64,000 nucleotides of DNA from Oscillospiraceae bacterium (GTDB taxonomy: Bacteria > Bacillota > Clostridia > Oscillospirales > Ruminococcaceae), in NCBI GenBank assembly GCA_018110985.1, contig JAGAWT010000025.1:91970-155969 (forward strand), read 5' to 3'. Both the position numbers and the translations under genes were made by a program. Below are positions 17,279-25,015 of the stretch, in pieces. A model generated the notes under the pieces. That model worked only from the letters and a program-made list of their open reading frames with translations, ran no database searches and was not told where the DNA came from. How positions within the stretch are numbered: position 1 is the first letter of the stretch; each line of letters starts with the position of its first letter.

Positions 17279-19018
17279 TCACATTCTGTCCACAGGTTCT
17301 ATACCCAGAGCATTCAGGTGCTTTACTATCATCCTGCGGGTGAGTTCTGACAGCGCAAGGCGGGTGTTACGGGCTTTTTCGTCTGCCTCATCCCCTATCC
17401 TGTTCTCATGGTAGAAGTGAGAAAATACAGAGGATATACGGTAAACATTTTCACAGATATAGCTGGGGGCTCTCTCATTAAGGGACAGTCTCCACATTTC
17501 GGGAGTATTCACCAGTGCCAGCACCAGATCCCTTTCCTCACCGGTGGTGATCCCCGCAAAGCTCCCCCTGCTCTCAGCCTTTGCCAGAACGGAATTTATC
17601 CTAGAAACGGTGTAAAGGATATATACTCCCGTCTTTCCCTCGGAGGACATGAATTTATCAAGGTCGAAAATGTAGTCCTTGGAGCGGTGGTTGATAAGGT
17701 CGCCGAATTTGATGGCTGCAATGCCTATGCGGCGGGCATAGTCCTCCGGGTTTTCCGTGATGTTGCCCTGGCTCACTATCCTTTCGAGAGCCGCATCCGT
17801 AACGGTGCCTATCATGTCGGAAAGGCGCATCACACCGCCGTCACGGGTCTTGTAGGGCTTGCCGTCCGTACCGTTCATGGTGCCGAAGCCCAGAAATTCA
17901 AGTCCAGTGCTTTCGGGCACCAGTCCTGCTTTCCTTGCGCAGCGGAACACCTGGGTCAGATGCAGCTCCTGCCTGTTGTCCACCACATACCAGATCCTGT
18001 CGGGAGCAAGATCCCTTTCTCTCTGGATAATGGTGGCAAGGTCGGTGGTGGCATAAATGCTGGAGCCGTCGGATTTGCGCACTATAACGGGAGGAACAGG
18101 AGCCTTGTCCGACTCCTCAGCCACATCCACTACAAGGGCGCCGTCGCTCTCGTAGGAAAGGCCTTTCTTTTCAAGGATCTCCATAAGGGCAGGTATATCC
18201 TTGTCCGCATCGCTTTCTCCGTACCAGTATTCAAAGTCCACACTGAGCTTTTCGTAGTTCTGTTTGAGATCTCCCACGGAAACACGCATGATCTCCTGCC
18301 ACAGGGCTATATATCCGGGTCTGCGCTCCTGAAGGTCACGGGTGGCAAAATGAGCCTTTTCCCTGAACGCCTCATCCGTCTTGCTCCTGCCGCTGGCTGT
18401 GGGGTATACCTCACTCAGAAGCTCTGTGGTGAGCACAGGCACCTCGTCCCCCTCCTTAAAATCGGGGGAGAACACCTTCCATTCCGGGTGACGCTCGCTG
18501 AGCTCCGCTATCACAAGGCCTATCTGCAGCCCCCAGTCTCCCAGGTGGATGTCTCCCACCGCTTCATGACCCATCTCACGGGAGATGAGCTTAAGAGCCT
18601 GTCCTATTACGGCTGAGCGCAGATGACCGATGTGGAGAGGCTTTGCCACATTGGGGCCGCCGTAGTCTATGACGATCTTTTCCTTCTTCTCCGCCTGCGG
18701 TATGCCCAGATGTTCATCCTCTGCCATTTTCTGCGCATATCCCAGCAGGAACTCATCTGTCAGCACCATATTGATAAAGCCGGGCTTTACAGCCTGCACA
18801 TCGGCAAAAACAGCTTTTTCCGAAAGCAGCTTCACCACATCCTCCGCTATCATCAGAGGGGACTTGTGATAAGCCTTTGCTCCCTGAAAGGCATTGTTGC
18901 ACTGGTATTGACACAGATCGGGCCTGTCAGAGACGGAGACCGCCACTTCCATGGGATAGCCTGCCCTTTCAAAGGCTTCCCCGGTGATACTGCCCAGATA
19001 TTCTATGATAGTCTGCAT
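17279..19018 (-). CDS. argS: Arginyl-tRNA synthetase
   Basis: Class I synthetase charging tRNA-Arg. The N-terminal Add1-like domain (about 1-85) precedes the HIGH signature in GGPNVAKPLHIGHLRSAVIG (about 125-144); the catalytic core continues through YATTDLATII, and KTRDGGVMRL stands where the KMSKS loop is degenerate, as usual in ArgS. The C-terminal DALR anticodon-binding domain ends in HLNALGIEPVDRM. I use the ATG at 19018 (MQTIIEYLG), which has AAGGAG nine bases upstream; an upstream in-frame ATG at 19063 would add 15 residues. 579 residues. No T-box is visible. Confidence 0.95.
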   Translation of the reverse strand: MQTIIEYLGSITGEAFERAGYPMEVAVSVSDRPDLCQYQCNNAFQGAKAYHKSPLMIAEDVVKLLSEKAVFADVQAVKPGFINMVLTDEFLLGYAQKMAEDEHLGIPQAEKKEKIVIDYGGPNVAKPLHIGHLRSAVIGQALKLISREMGHEAVGDIHLGDWGLQIGLVIAELSERHPEWKVFSPDFKEGDEVPVLTTELLSEVYPTASGRSKTDEAFREKAHFATRDLQERRPGYIALWQEIMRVSVGDLKQNYEKLSVDFEYWYGESDADKDIPALMEILEKKGLSYESDGALVVDVAEESDKAPVPPVIVRKSDGSSIYATTDLATIIQRERDLAPDRIWYVVDNRQELHLTQVFRCARKAGLVPESTGLEFLGFGTMNGTDGKPYKTRDGGVMRLSDMIGTVTDAALERIVSQGNITENPEDYARRIGIAAIKFGDLINHRSKDYIFDLDKFMSSEGKTGVYILYTVSRINSVLAKAESRGSFAGITTGEERDLVLALVNTPEMWRLSLNERAPSYICENVYRISSVFSHFYHENRIGDEADEKARNTRLALSELTRRMIVKHLNALGIEPVDRM

Positions 19019-19075
19019 TTTAAAGCACTCCTTAAAGACATTTTCTGCCTGTTTTGTCAGCATAGGTCAGATAAC

Positions 19076-19105
19076 ATTATATCACATAAGCCGAAAGTGT
19101 GTCAA
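19076..19105 (-). promoter_or_regulatory. argS promoter
   Basis: Minus strand TTGACA (19105-19100), 18-bp spacer, TATAAT (19081-19076), about 60 bases upstream of the argS ATG. Confidence 0.75.
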
Positions 19106-19167
19106 GGTCGGAGAGTGCGTTTTGAAGCCTCAGTATATTACGAATTTGTTAAATTTATCTTTTCCCC

Positions 19168-19196
19168 TTGACAATCATCGGCGAATGATGTAAAAT
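19168..19196 (+). promoter_or_regulatory. tRNA-Leu promoter
   Basis: TTGACA (19168-19173), 17-bp spacer, TAAAAT (19191-19196), 47 bases before the mature tRNA. It is divergent from the argS promoter. Confidence 0.8.
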
Positions 19197-19243
19197 TATA
19201 AAGCTGTCGGATGTTCCTGTGGCAGGACATCCCTGGGAAATAT

Positions 19244-19330
19244 GCGGATATGGCGGAATAGGCAGACGCGCTAGATTCAGGTTCTAGTCGGGGCAACTCG
19301 GTGCAGGTTCAACTCCTGTTATCCGCACCA
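19244..19330 (+). tRNA. tRNA-Leu (anticodon CAG, reads CUG)
   Basis: Folds as a class II tRNA: acceptor GCGGATA/TATCCGC, D arm GCG/CGC with GG in the loop, anticodon stem CTAGA/TCTAG around loop TTCAGGT (anticodon 19278-19280), a long variable arm, T arm with TTCAACT, discriminator A and encoded CCA. A terminator follows directly. Confidence 0.97.
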
Positions 19331-19335
19331 ATCAT

Positions 19336-19362
19336 CCTCCATGGTATCATGGAGGTCTTTTT
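19336..19362 (+). terminator. tRNA-Leu terminator
   Basis: CCTCCATG-GTAT-CATGGAGG hairpin followed by TCTTTTTG, five bases after the CCA end. Confidence 0.88.
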
Positions 19363-19459
19363 GTACTCATTGACGACATTATCAGCCGGTTTGAGGAAAG
19401 CCTGAAACGGAATAATGACCGTTAGCGTGTATGTTTGCGCTCTGCGGAGCGTCTTTTTT
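19363..19459 (+). other. Short spacer ending in a second terminator
   Basis: Between the tRNA terminator and the trxA promoter there is a second intrinsic terminator: CGCTC-TGCG-GAGCG followed by TCTTTTTT (19438-19459). About 75 bases before it contain a bulged inverted repeat CCGGTTT/AAACGG (about 19386-19410) and no gene. It may be a back-up terminator for tRNA read-through or the end of a small RNA; I see no clear promoter for the latter. Confidence 0.45.
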
Positions 19460-19510
19460 ATACCCTTTTTGTATGCCTTTGTGTAAGAAAGACGAAATTA
19501 TGCTAAGGTC

Positions 19511-19539
19511 TTGATTTTTCGTAAAAATTGTGATATACT
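19511..19539 (+). promoter_or_regulatory. trxA promoter
   Basis: TTGATT (19511-19516), 17-bp spacer, TATACT (19534-19539), about 45 bases upstream of the trxA ATG. Confidence 0.75.
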
Positions 19540-19584
19540 TTATTTTACACCGATTTCCAACGACATTACAAGGAGTGTGTACAT

Positions 19585-19893
19585 ATGTTAAAGACTGTTA
19601 CCAATAATGATCTTTCCGAGATAAAGGCTTCAAAAAAGGCTCTTATAGATTTCAACGCCACATGGTGCGGACCCTGCAGGATGCTTTCCCCCATTGTGGA
19701 TGAACTTGCCGACGAATATGACGGCACGGTCGATTTTTACTCTGTGGATGTTGACGAGAACGGCGATGCGGCTGCCGAATTCAACATCACCAACATCCCC
19801 GCTCTCGTTCTCATGAAGGACGGCGCAGAGGCGGCCCGCCATGTGGGATTTGCCCCCAAGGATGCTCTGAAAGGATTTATAGACCAAAACTGA
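19585..19893 (+). CDS. trxA: Thioredoxin
   Basis: Cytoplasmic thiol-disulfide oxidoreductase. The 102-residue protein has the thioredoxin fold and active site WCGPC (Cys28, Cys31), followed by the cis-Pro segment ITNIPALVLMKDG. RBS AAGGAG before the ATG. The zinc-finger membrane protein gene follows after 24 nt, so the pair is probably co-transcribed. Confidence 0.95.
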   Translation: MLKTVTNNDLSEIKASKKALIDFNATWCGPCRMLSPIVDELADEYDGTVDFYSVDVDENGDAAAEFNITNIPALVLMKDGAEAARHVGFAPKDALKGFIDQN

Positions 19894-19917
19894 CCTTAGT
19901 CGGAGATAGTATTTGAT

Positions 19918-20931
19918 ATGATAAACTATACGGGTAAAAAATGCCTGGCGTGCGGGCAGATATTCGATGAAAACGATGATATAGTCGTCTGCCCCGACTG
20001 CGGCACTCCCTATCACAGACTCTGTTTCCGCAAGAGCGGATGCGTGAACACCGAGCTTCACCGCACTCACGGCAGCTGGCAGGCATCCGAGGATGAGAGC
20101 AGCAGTGACTATCCGGAATGTAAAAAATGCGGTGCAAGGCTCAGGGAAGGTGCCATATTCTGCGACAAATGCGGAAGTCCCGTGGCACCGGGCAGGGGCG
20201 TTTACCGCCCGGTAGACCCTGCAGCCGTCAGACCCGAATACGGCGATGACCTTTCTCAGGGCTTTGAGGACGGTCTCGGCGGCTTTGCCACCTACACTGC
20301 CCGTGCTCAGGATGTTCTTGACGAGGATGTCACCGTGGGTGAGGTATCCGAATTTGTAGGCGCCAACAAGCAGTACTATGTGCCCCGCTTCGTGATGATG
20401 AACAAGTTCAACATGAAGATGAGCTTCAATATCGCAGCTTTTCTCTTTCCGGAGGCATATTTTGCATACAGGAAGATGTACCTTCAGGCGATACTTGTCT
20501 TTCTCATAAGATCCATCATCATGCTGCCCTCCACAGCCGCTGCAATGTGTACTCTCCTTTCGGATGACACTTACTACAAAATGTTTGCCACCATGCTTGA
20601 GGGTTACCCTGTGCTTGTACAAAAGCTGCAGATATTCGCATCCATAGGAGCGGGGGCATCGTCTTCTGCAAATTCGGCCGCCGGAGCGCTTACCGGGCTC
20701 TCCACCCTGTCTTCCTTCCTGAATATGCTTCTGGAGATAGGTCTCTGCCTTTTTGCAAATTCCTTCTATTACCGCTACTGCATATCCTCGGTGGCAGCTC
20801 TCAAAGCTGACAGCAAGGGTGCGCTGATACCTCAGCTCGGAGGCACATCCGTGCCGGGGCTCATTATTTTCCTGCTGCTGACCTTTGTAAGGCTCTACGC
20901 CTCCATGTTCCTGCTTCTGGCTATCGTTTAG
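19918..20931 (+). CDS. Membrane protein with a RING-like finger and a zinc ribbon
   Basis: 337 residues. The N-terminus has a prokaryotic RING-like zinc finger: Cys9-x2-Cys12, then CPDCGTPYHRLCF with a further Cys at 42, i.e. a C/H pattern able to bind two zincs. Residues about 65-90 form a zinc ribbon (ECKKCGARLREGAIFCDKCGSPV in parts: two CxxC knuckles). The C-terminal half has a conserved amphipathic segment (YVPRFVMMNKFNMKMSFNI, in parts) and about three to four membrane helices, resembling DUF2628-type proteins that follow zinc ribbons. Role unknown; the fingers would face the cytoplasm. Followed by a strong terminator. Confidence 0.72.
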   Translation: MINYTGKKCLACGQIFDENDDIVVCPDCGTPYHRLCFRKSGCVNTELHRTHGSWQASEDESSSDYPECKKCGARLREGAIFCDKCGSPVAPGRGVYRPVDPAAVRPEYGDDLSQGFEDGLGGFATYTARAQDVLDEDVTVGEVSEFVGANKQYYVPRFVMMNKFNMKMSFNIAAFLFPEAYFAYRKMYLQAILVFLIRSIIMLPSTAAAMCTLLSDDTYYKMFATMLEGYPVLVQKLQIFASIGAGASSSANSAAGALTGLSTLSSFLNMLLEIGLCLFANSFYYRYCISSVAALKADSKGALIPQLGGTSVPGLIIFLLLTFVRLYASMFLLLAIV

Positions 20932-21000
20932 CCCGAACGGGTGTACGGTGCAAAGGATAAGATAACGGCACAGGCTGTCCGCAGTGTGCGACCACTAAGA

Positions 21001-21026
21001 AAACGGTGAGCATATCACCGTTTTTT
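21001..21026 (+). terminator. Terminator after the RING-finger membrane protein gene
   Basis: AAACGGTGA-GCATA-TCACCGTTT followed by a T run (21021-21026), 70 bases after the stop. Confidence 0.88.
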
Positions 21027-21117
21027 GCTTGAAGGACAGACATTTTCGTTCCTGATATAAAGTAAATTACCGAGCCATAAAGCAAAGGTCACGCAGAAAG
21101 AAATATACGAGGTGGCT

Positions 21118-21150
21118 GTCGGCTCTGCCGACCTGCCGACCGGGAGGTGA
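21118..21150 (+). promoter_or_regulatory. Leader hairpin next to the TTG-start exporter gene
   Basis: GTCGG (21118-21122) can pair with either of two CCGAC copies (21128-21132 and about 21136-21140); the second touches the ribosome binding site GGGAGGTGA. Mutually exclusive pairings could expose or mask the site. No known riboswitch consensus was found. Confidence 0.3.
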
Positions 21151-21155
21151 GATGA

Positions 21156-21914
21156 TTGACTGCAGCGGAACTGACACAGATATGCGTTCAAATGGCAAAA
21201 TACATGACACTGTACGGAGCAGAGATCTACCGTGTGGAGGATACGGTCCGCCGTATCTGCAAGGCATACTCCGTCCATCGCCCGGAGATCTATGCCACTC
21301 CCGCCAATTTCATCATCACCATATCCGACTTCAAGGGAGTACCCGTAACAAATTCTGTCTCCATAGGCAAAAGGACCACCAACCTTGACAGGCTCAAAAG
21401 GCTCAACGATCTTTCACGCTATATATGCTCCCGCCGTCCAGACAAGGACAGCATACTTGAAAAGATATCGGAGATAAACACCCGCCCGGTCTATACCCTG
21501 CCAATGGTGATGATAAGCCTTTTTGTCAGCGGATTTGCCTATACGGTACTGGCGGGAGGCGGAGTGGTAGAGGCACTTATAAGCGGCTCCATCACCTCTG
21601 TCACACGGGTCATTTCCAACAAGCTCTCAAAAGTCACACAGAGCATATTCTTCTCGTCCATCGTCTGCTCCGCAGTCATGGCAGTGATAACCATGGTGCT
21701 TTACAACTTCGGCTCCGTCCCCCGCTTTGACCGCATAATGATAGGCGTGACCACTACCATGGTGCCGGGTACCGCATTCACGAACGGTATGCGTGACTTT
21801 ATCTCAGGCGATATCTATTCCGGCATCCACTCCCTGACGGATGCACTTATCACCGCAGTAGGTCTGGCGGTGGGCACGGGCTTCGTTCTTATGACCGCCA
21901 TGGGGATAAAATGA
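21156..21914 (+). CDS. ThrE/YjjP-type threonine/serine exporter, large half (DUF1212)
   Basis: Inner-membrane exporter of threonine or serine, split into two polypeptides in many Firmicutes. The N-terminal cytoplasmic domain (about 1-115) has the family signature LYGAEIYRVEDTVRRI and the phrase YATPANFIITI; five or so membrane helices follow, with PGTAFTNGMRDFISGDIYSG near the end. The start is a TTG: an in-frame TGA lies directly before it and GGAGG is correctly spaced, while the nearby ATG at 21152 is out of frame. It overlaps the next gene by ATGA. Confidence 0.85.
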   Translation: MTAAELTQICVQMAKYMTLYGAEIYRVEDTVRRICKAYSVHRPEIYATPANFIITISDFKGVPVTNSVSIGKRTTNLDRLKRLNDLSRYICSRRPDKDSILEKISEINTRPVYTLPMVMISLFVSGFAYTVLAGGGVVEALISGSITSVTRVISNKLSKVTQSIFFSSIVCSAVMAVITMVLYNFGSVPRFDRIMIGVTTTMVPGTAFTNGMRDFISGDIYSGIHSLTDALITAVGLAVGTGFVLMTAMGIK

Positions 21915-22429
21915 TGGATATTATCAGAGAATTTGTCATCCCTGCCCTGCTCTCCTTTGCGGGAGCGCTGGGTCTGGGAGTAAGGTACAACATAAGGCGT
22001 GTGCATATAGTGGCGGCGTCAGTGGGCGCCATGGTGTGCAAGCTCATCTACATGATAATGCAGTATGCCGACATGAGCGAGACCATGGCGTGCTTCTTTG
22101 CGGCTCTTGCGGCTGCTGCCTACTCGGAGATACTGGCGAGGGTATTCCGCTCTCCCGTCACCATGTACCTCATAGTTTCCATAATACCCATAGTCCCCGG
22201 AATGTCTGCCTACTACACGATGCTGGCACTTGTCACAGGGGATAACGACACCTTCACGTTCAGAATGATAGAGACCTTCAAAATGAGCGGTGCGATAGCC
22301 ATAGGCATTTTCCTTGTACCCGCTGTGATACGAGCCTTTCAGGTGGTTTACAGGGATCACAGGGATGATATAGCAGATATGATAAGAGAATTCGGCAATG
22401 ACGACAAAAAGGGAATCAAGAAGCTGTGA
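21911..22429 (+). CDS. ThrE/YjjB-type threonine/serine exporter, small half (DUF3815)
   Basis: 172 residues with four or five membrane helices, including FVIPALLSFAGALGLGVRYNI and YLIVSIIPIVPGMSAYYTMLA, the latter characteristic of the YjjB/ThrE_2 half. It should pair with the upstream protein to form one transporter. Translationally coupled through ATGA. Confidence 0.85.
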   Translation: MMDIIREFVIPALLSFAGALGLGVRYNIRRVHIVAASVGAMVCKLIYMIMQYADMSETMACFFAALAAAAYSEILARVFRSPVTMYLIVSIIPIVPGMSAYYTMLALVTGDNDTFTFRMIETFKMSGAIAIGIFLVPAVIRAFQVVYRDHRDDIADMIREFGNDDKKGIKKL

Positions 22430-22449
22430 TAGCCCTCAGGGAAAAGATA

Positions 22450-23436
22450 ATGAATAATCTTGATATAGTTTCCATAGGCGAGCTGCTGGTGGATTTTACG
22501 GGTTTTTCTTCGGAGGACGGTTCCTCCGCATATAAGCTCAACGCCGGAGGCGCTCCCGCAAATGTGGCGTGCATGGCCTCAAAGCTGGGCTCCAAGGCAG
22601 GCTTCATAGGAAAGATAGGCCGTGATATGTTCGGCTTTTACCTGAAAAGCGAGCTGTTGAAGAACGGTATAGATACCTCCGGGCTCATCATAGACAAAAA
22701 CTACAAGACCACCATGGCTTTTGTGAAAAACCGTGAGGACGGGGAAAGGGACTTTGAATTCTACCGTGAGGAAAGCTGGTCTGCGGATCTGAACCTGCGG
22801 TACGGTGAGGTCAACCGTGAAATGATAGACAGCTGCAGAGTGCTGCACTTCGGCTCTCTGTGCCTTACGGCGGAGCCTGCACGAACAGCGGTCCTCAACA
22901 GCGTGGAGTATGCCAAGAGCAAGGGTAAGCTGGTGTCCTACGACCCCAACTACCGCCCCCTGCTCTGGCAGAATGAGGAATACGCAAAGAGCACCATCCG
23001 AAGCGCCATCCGCTTTTCGGATATAATCAAGGTCAGCGAGGAGGAGCTGAAGCTCCTGACCGACTGTGAAACCATGACCCTTTCCATCGCAAAGCTGTTT
23101 TCGGAGGGCGTAAGGGTGCTGTGCATCACACAGGGAGCAAAGGGCTGCATCGTGGCTACTCCCCGCTCTATACACGCATACCCCTCCTTTAAGGTAGAAA
23201 CGGTGGATACACTGGGTGCGGGAGACAGCTTTTTCGGCGGTTTCCTCCACAAGCTTTGCAAGACCAACAAAACGCTGGAGGAACTGGAGCAGGAGGATAT
23301 AGCAGCCATGGCTATGGTGGGCAATGCCTGCGGGGCGCTCACATCATCAAAGAAGGGCGCCATACCCGCAATGCCTGACGCAGAACAGGTGCAGACCCTG
23401 CTTGACAGCTACAGGACAGAGGAAAAGAAGTCATAG
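22450..23436 (+). CDS. PfkB-family carbohydrate kinase (fructokinase-like)
   Basis: ATP-dependent sugar kinase. The start at 22450 (MNNLDIVSIGELLVDF) has AGGGA upstream; a GTG at 22426 in frame is less likely. The 328-residue ribokinase-fold protein has the N-terminal signature GGAPANVACMASKLG, the glycine-rich region and the C-terminal PfkB signature DTLGAGDSFFGGFL with the catalytic Asp. The overall sequence is closest to bacterial fructokinases; substrate not proven. It follows the exporter genes by 20 nt. Confidence 0.88.
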   Translation: MNNLDIVSIGELLVDFTGFSSEDGSSAYKLNAGGAPANVACMASKLGSKAGFIGKIGRDMFGFYLKSELLKNGIDTSGLIIDKNYKTTMAFVKNREDGERDFEFYREESWSADLNLRYGEVNREMIDSCRVLHFGSLCLTAEPARTAVLNSVEYAKSKGKLVSYDPNYRPLLWQNEEYAKSTIRSAIRFSDIIKVSEEELKLLTDCETMTLSIAKLFSEGVRVLCITQGAKGCIVATPRSIHAYPSFKVETVDTLGAGDSFFGGFLHKLCKTNKTLEELEQEDIAAMAMVGNACGALTSSKKGAIPAMPDAEQVQTLLDSYRTEEKKS

Positions 23437-23491
23437 GACAGAGCTTTGTACTTGACACAACAAAGGGAAATAAGGGAAATAGTAAGAAGAA

Positions 23492-24856
23492 ATGAAGAAC
23501 ATCATCCGAAAAGTGTGTGCGGGAGCAATGGCTGTGAGCATTGTGCTCATGTGCCCCACAGGCGCCACATATTATGCAGACTATTCATCACAGATAGATG
23601 AGCTGGAATACGAGCAGAGCCTTATAAAGCAGGAGCTGAACGACCTCGAATACAGGCTGAGCGAATTTGAAGAGGGCGCCAGAGAGAGCGAAGAGTATAT
23701 GCGGATATACGACGAAAAGATGTCCCGCAAGGAAGACGAGATAAACAATATCCGTATGCAGATAACCGCCCTCAATGCCGCCATCAGACAGACCTCCGAA
23801 AGGATATCCGACAAGGAGGACGAGGTGGCGGATGAACTGGACAGGTTCCGTGAAAGGCTCCGTGTCATGTATATGGACGGGAACGAGAGCCTTACATCCG
23901 TTGTGGTGGGAGCGCAGGATTTCTACGATCTTCTCATAAGGAGCGAGCTTGTGGAGCGCATCTCACGCCATGACAAGGAAATGATAGACGACCTGAAATT
24001 CCATATTTCCGAGCTGGACACCCACAAAAAGGAGCTTGAAGGCACCAAGGCTCTTGCGGAGGAAAAGCAGCAGGAGGCACGGGAAAACCTTGAGGAGCTC
24101 AGGGAGATATACCGTTCCCACGAGGAAACAAAGGAATACTACGAAGCGCAGGCGCAGCTGAACCGTGAAAAGAGCGCCGAAATGCGTGAGCGTCAGGAAG
24201 ATGTGGAATACGAGCTTTCCGAGATGATACGCAAACAGCAGGAGGAAAACGCCCGCAGAGAGGAAGAGGAACGGCAGCGCCGTGAGCGTGAGAGAGAAGA
24301 GCAGGCACAGCGTGAGGAAGAATACTCATCCTACTACGAGGATGAAGATGACTATTACTATGAGGATGAGGACGAGGACTACTACGAAAGCGGCAGCGAC
24401 TACGAGGAGGATGAGGAGGACTACGACACCTATTACTATTCCTCCGGCTCCTCCGACCTTATGTGGCCCTGTCCCAATGTGTGGAACATAACCGACGGCT
24501 ACGGATGGCGCACCATAGATGAGGAGGGCGGTTCCTCCGACTTCCACGGCGGCATAGACATCAACAAGCCCGGCTGCTACGGAGAGACCATCGTTGCGTC
24601 AGCATCCGGTACGGTGCTCACCGCAGGGGACACGGGCAACGGCTTCGGCATCCATGTGGTCATAGACCACGGCGGCAGCCTTTCCACCCTGTATGCACAT
24701 ATGTCGAGCTGTACCGTAAGTGCGGGAGACTATGTTTCCCAAGGGCAGACCATAGGCTATATCGGCTCCACCGGCTACGCCTACGGCAACCACTGCCACT
24801 TTGAGGTGCGTGTGAACGGAGAAAGGACAGACCCGCTCGCCTACCTTGACTACTGA
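23492..24856 (+). CDS. Secreted M23 peptidoglycan hydrolase with coiled coil and acidic Tyr-rich linker
   Basis: Signal peptide (KVCAGAMAVSIVLMCPTGATYYA), then a long PcsB/EnvC-type coiled coil (about 28-260) with IDELEYEQSLIKQELNDLE heptads. From about 265 the chain becomes a charged Arg/Glu region and then a run of almost only Asp, Glu, Tyr and Ser (about 280-320). The C-terminal LytM/M23 domain retains all zinc ligands: HGGID and HCHFEV, with LYAHM. It probably cleaves cross-linking peptides in the wall, with the coiled coil as a regulator, as in division-associated PcsB/EnvC. 454 residues. Confidence 0.88.
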   Translation: MKNIIRKVCAGAMAVSIVLMCPTGATYYADYSSQIDELEYEQSLIKQELNDLEYRLSEFEEGARESEEYMRIYDEKMSRKEDEINNIRMQITALNAAIRQTSERISDKEDEVADELDRFRERLRVMYMDGNESLTSVVVGAQDFYDLLIRSELVERISRHDKEMIDDLKFHISELDTHKKELEGTKALAEEKQQEARENLEELREIYRSHEETKEYYEAQAQLNREKSAEMRERQEDVEYELSEMIRKQQEENARREEEERQRREREREEQAQREEEYSSYYEDEDDYYYEDEDEDYYESGSDYEEDEEDYDTYYYSSGSSDLMWPCPNVWNITDGYGWRTIDEEGGSSDFHGGIDINKPGCYGETIVASASGTVLTAGDTGNGFGIHVVIDHGGSLSTLYAHMSSCTVSAGDYVSQGQTIGYIGSTGYAYGNHCHFEVRVNGERTDPLAYLDY

Positions 24857-24890
24857 TTTTTCGCAAAACGCAAAAAACACGCAAAAAGCC

Positions 24891-24919
24891 TTGATTTTGT
24901 GTAAATAATATGGTACAAT
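24891..24919 (+). promoter_or_regulatory. Promoter of the S26-like/S24-like/era operon
   Basis: TTGATT (24891-24896), 17-bp spacer, TACAAT (24914-24919). The leader of about 90 nt holds two hairpins: GGGCAG-CTTCTT-CTGCCC (24958-24975) and GCGCCC-TTC-GGGTGC (24983-24997). Confidence 0.7.
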
Positions 24920-25015
24920 CTTAAAAGAAGTAGATACTTTTTATGGGATCATCCAAAGGGCAGCTTCTTCTGCCCGGCGGCAGCGCCCTTCGGGTGCATA
25001 TTTCGGAGGTCATTT

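Noticed and set aside
21080..21150. Possible c-di-GMP (GEMM) riboswitch, because of the string GGTCACGCAG
   Set aside because: The following conserved segments of the class I aptamer are missing; only this short match exists.
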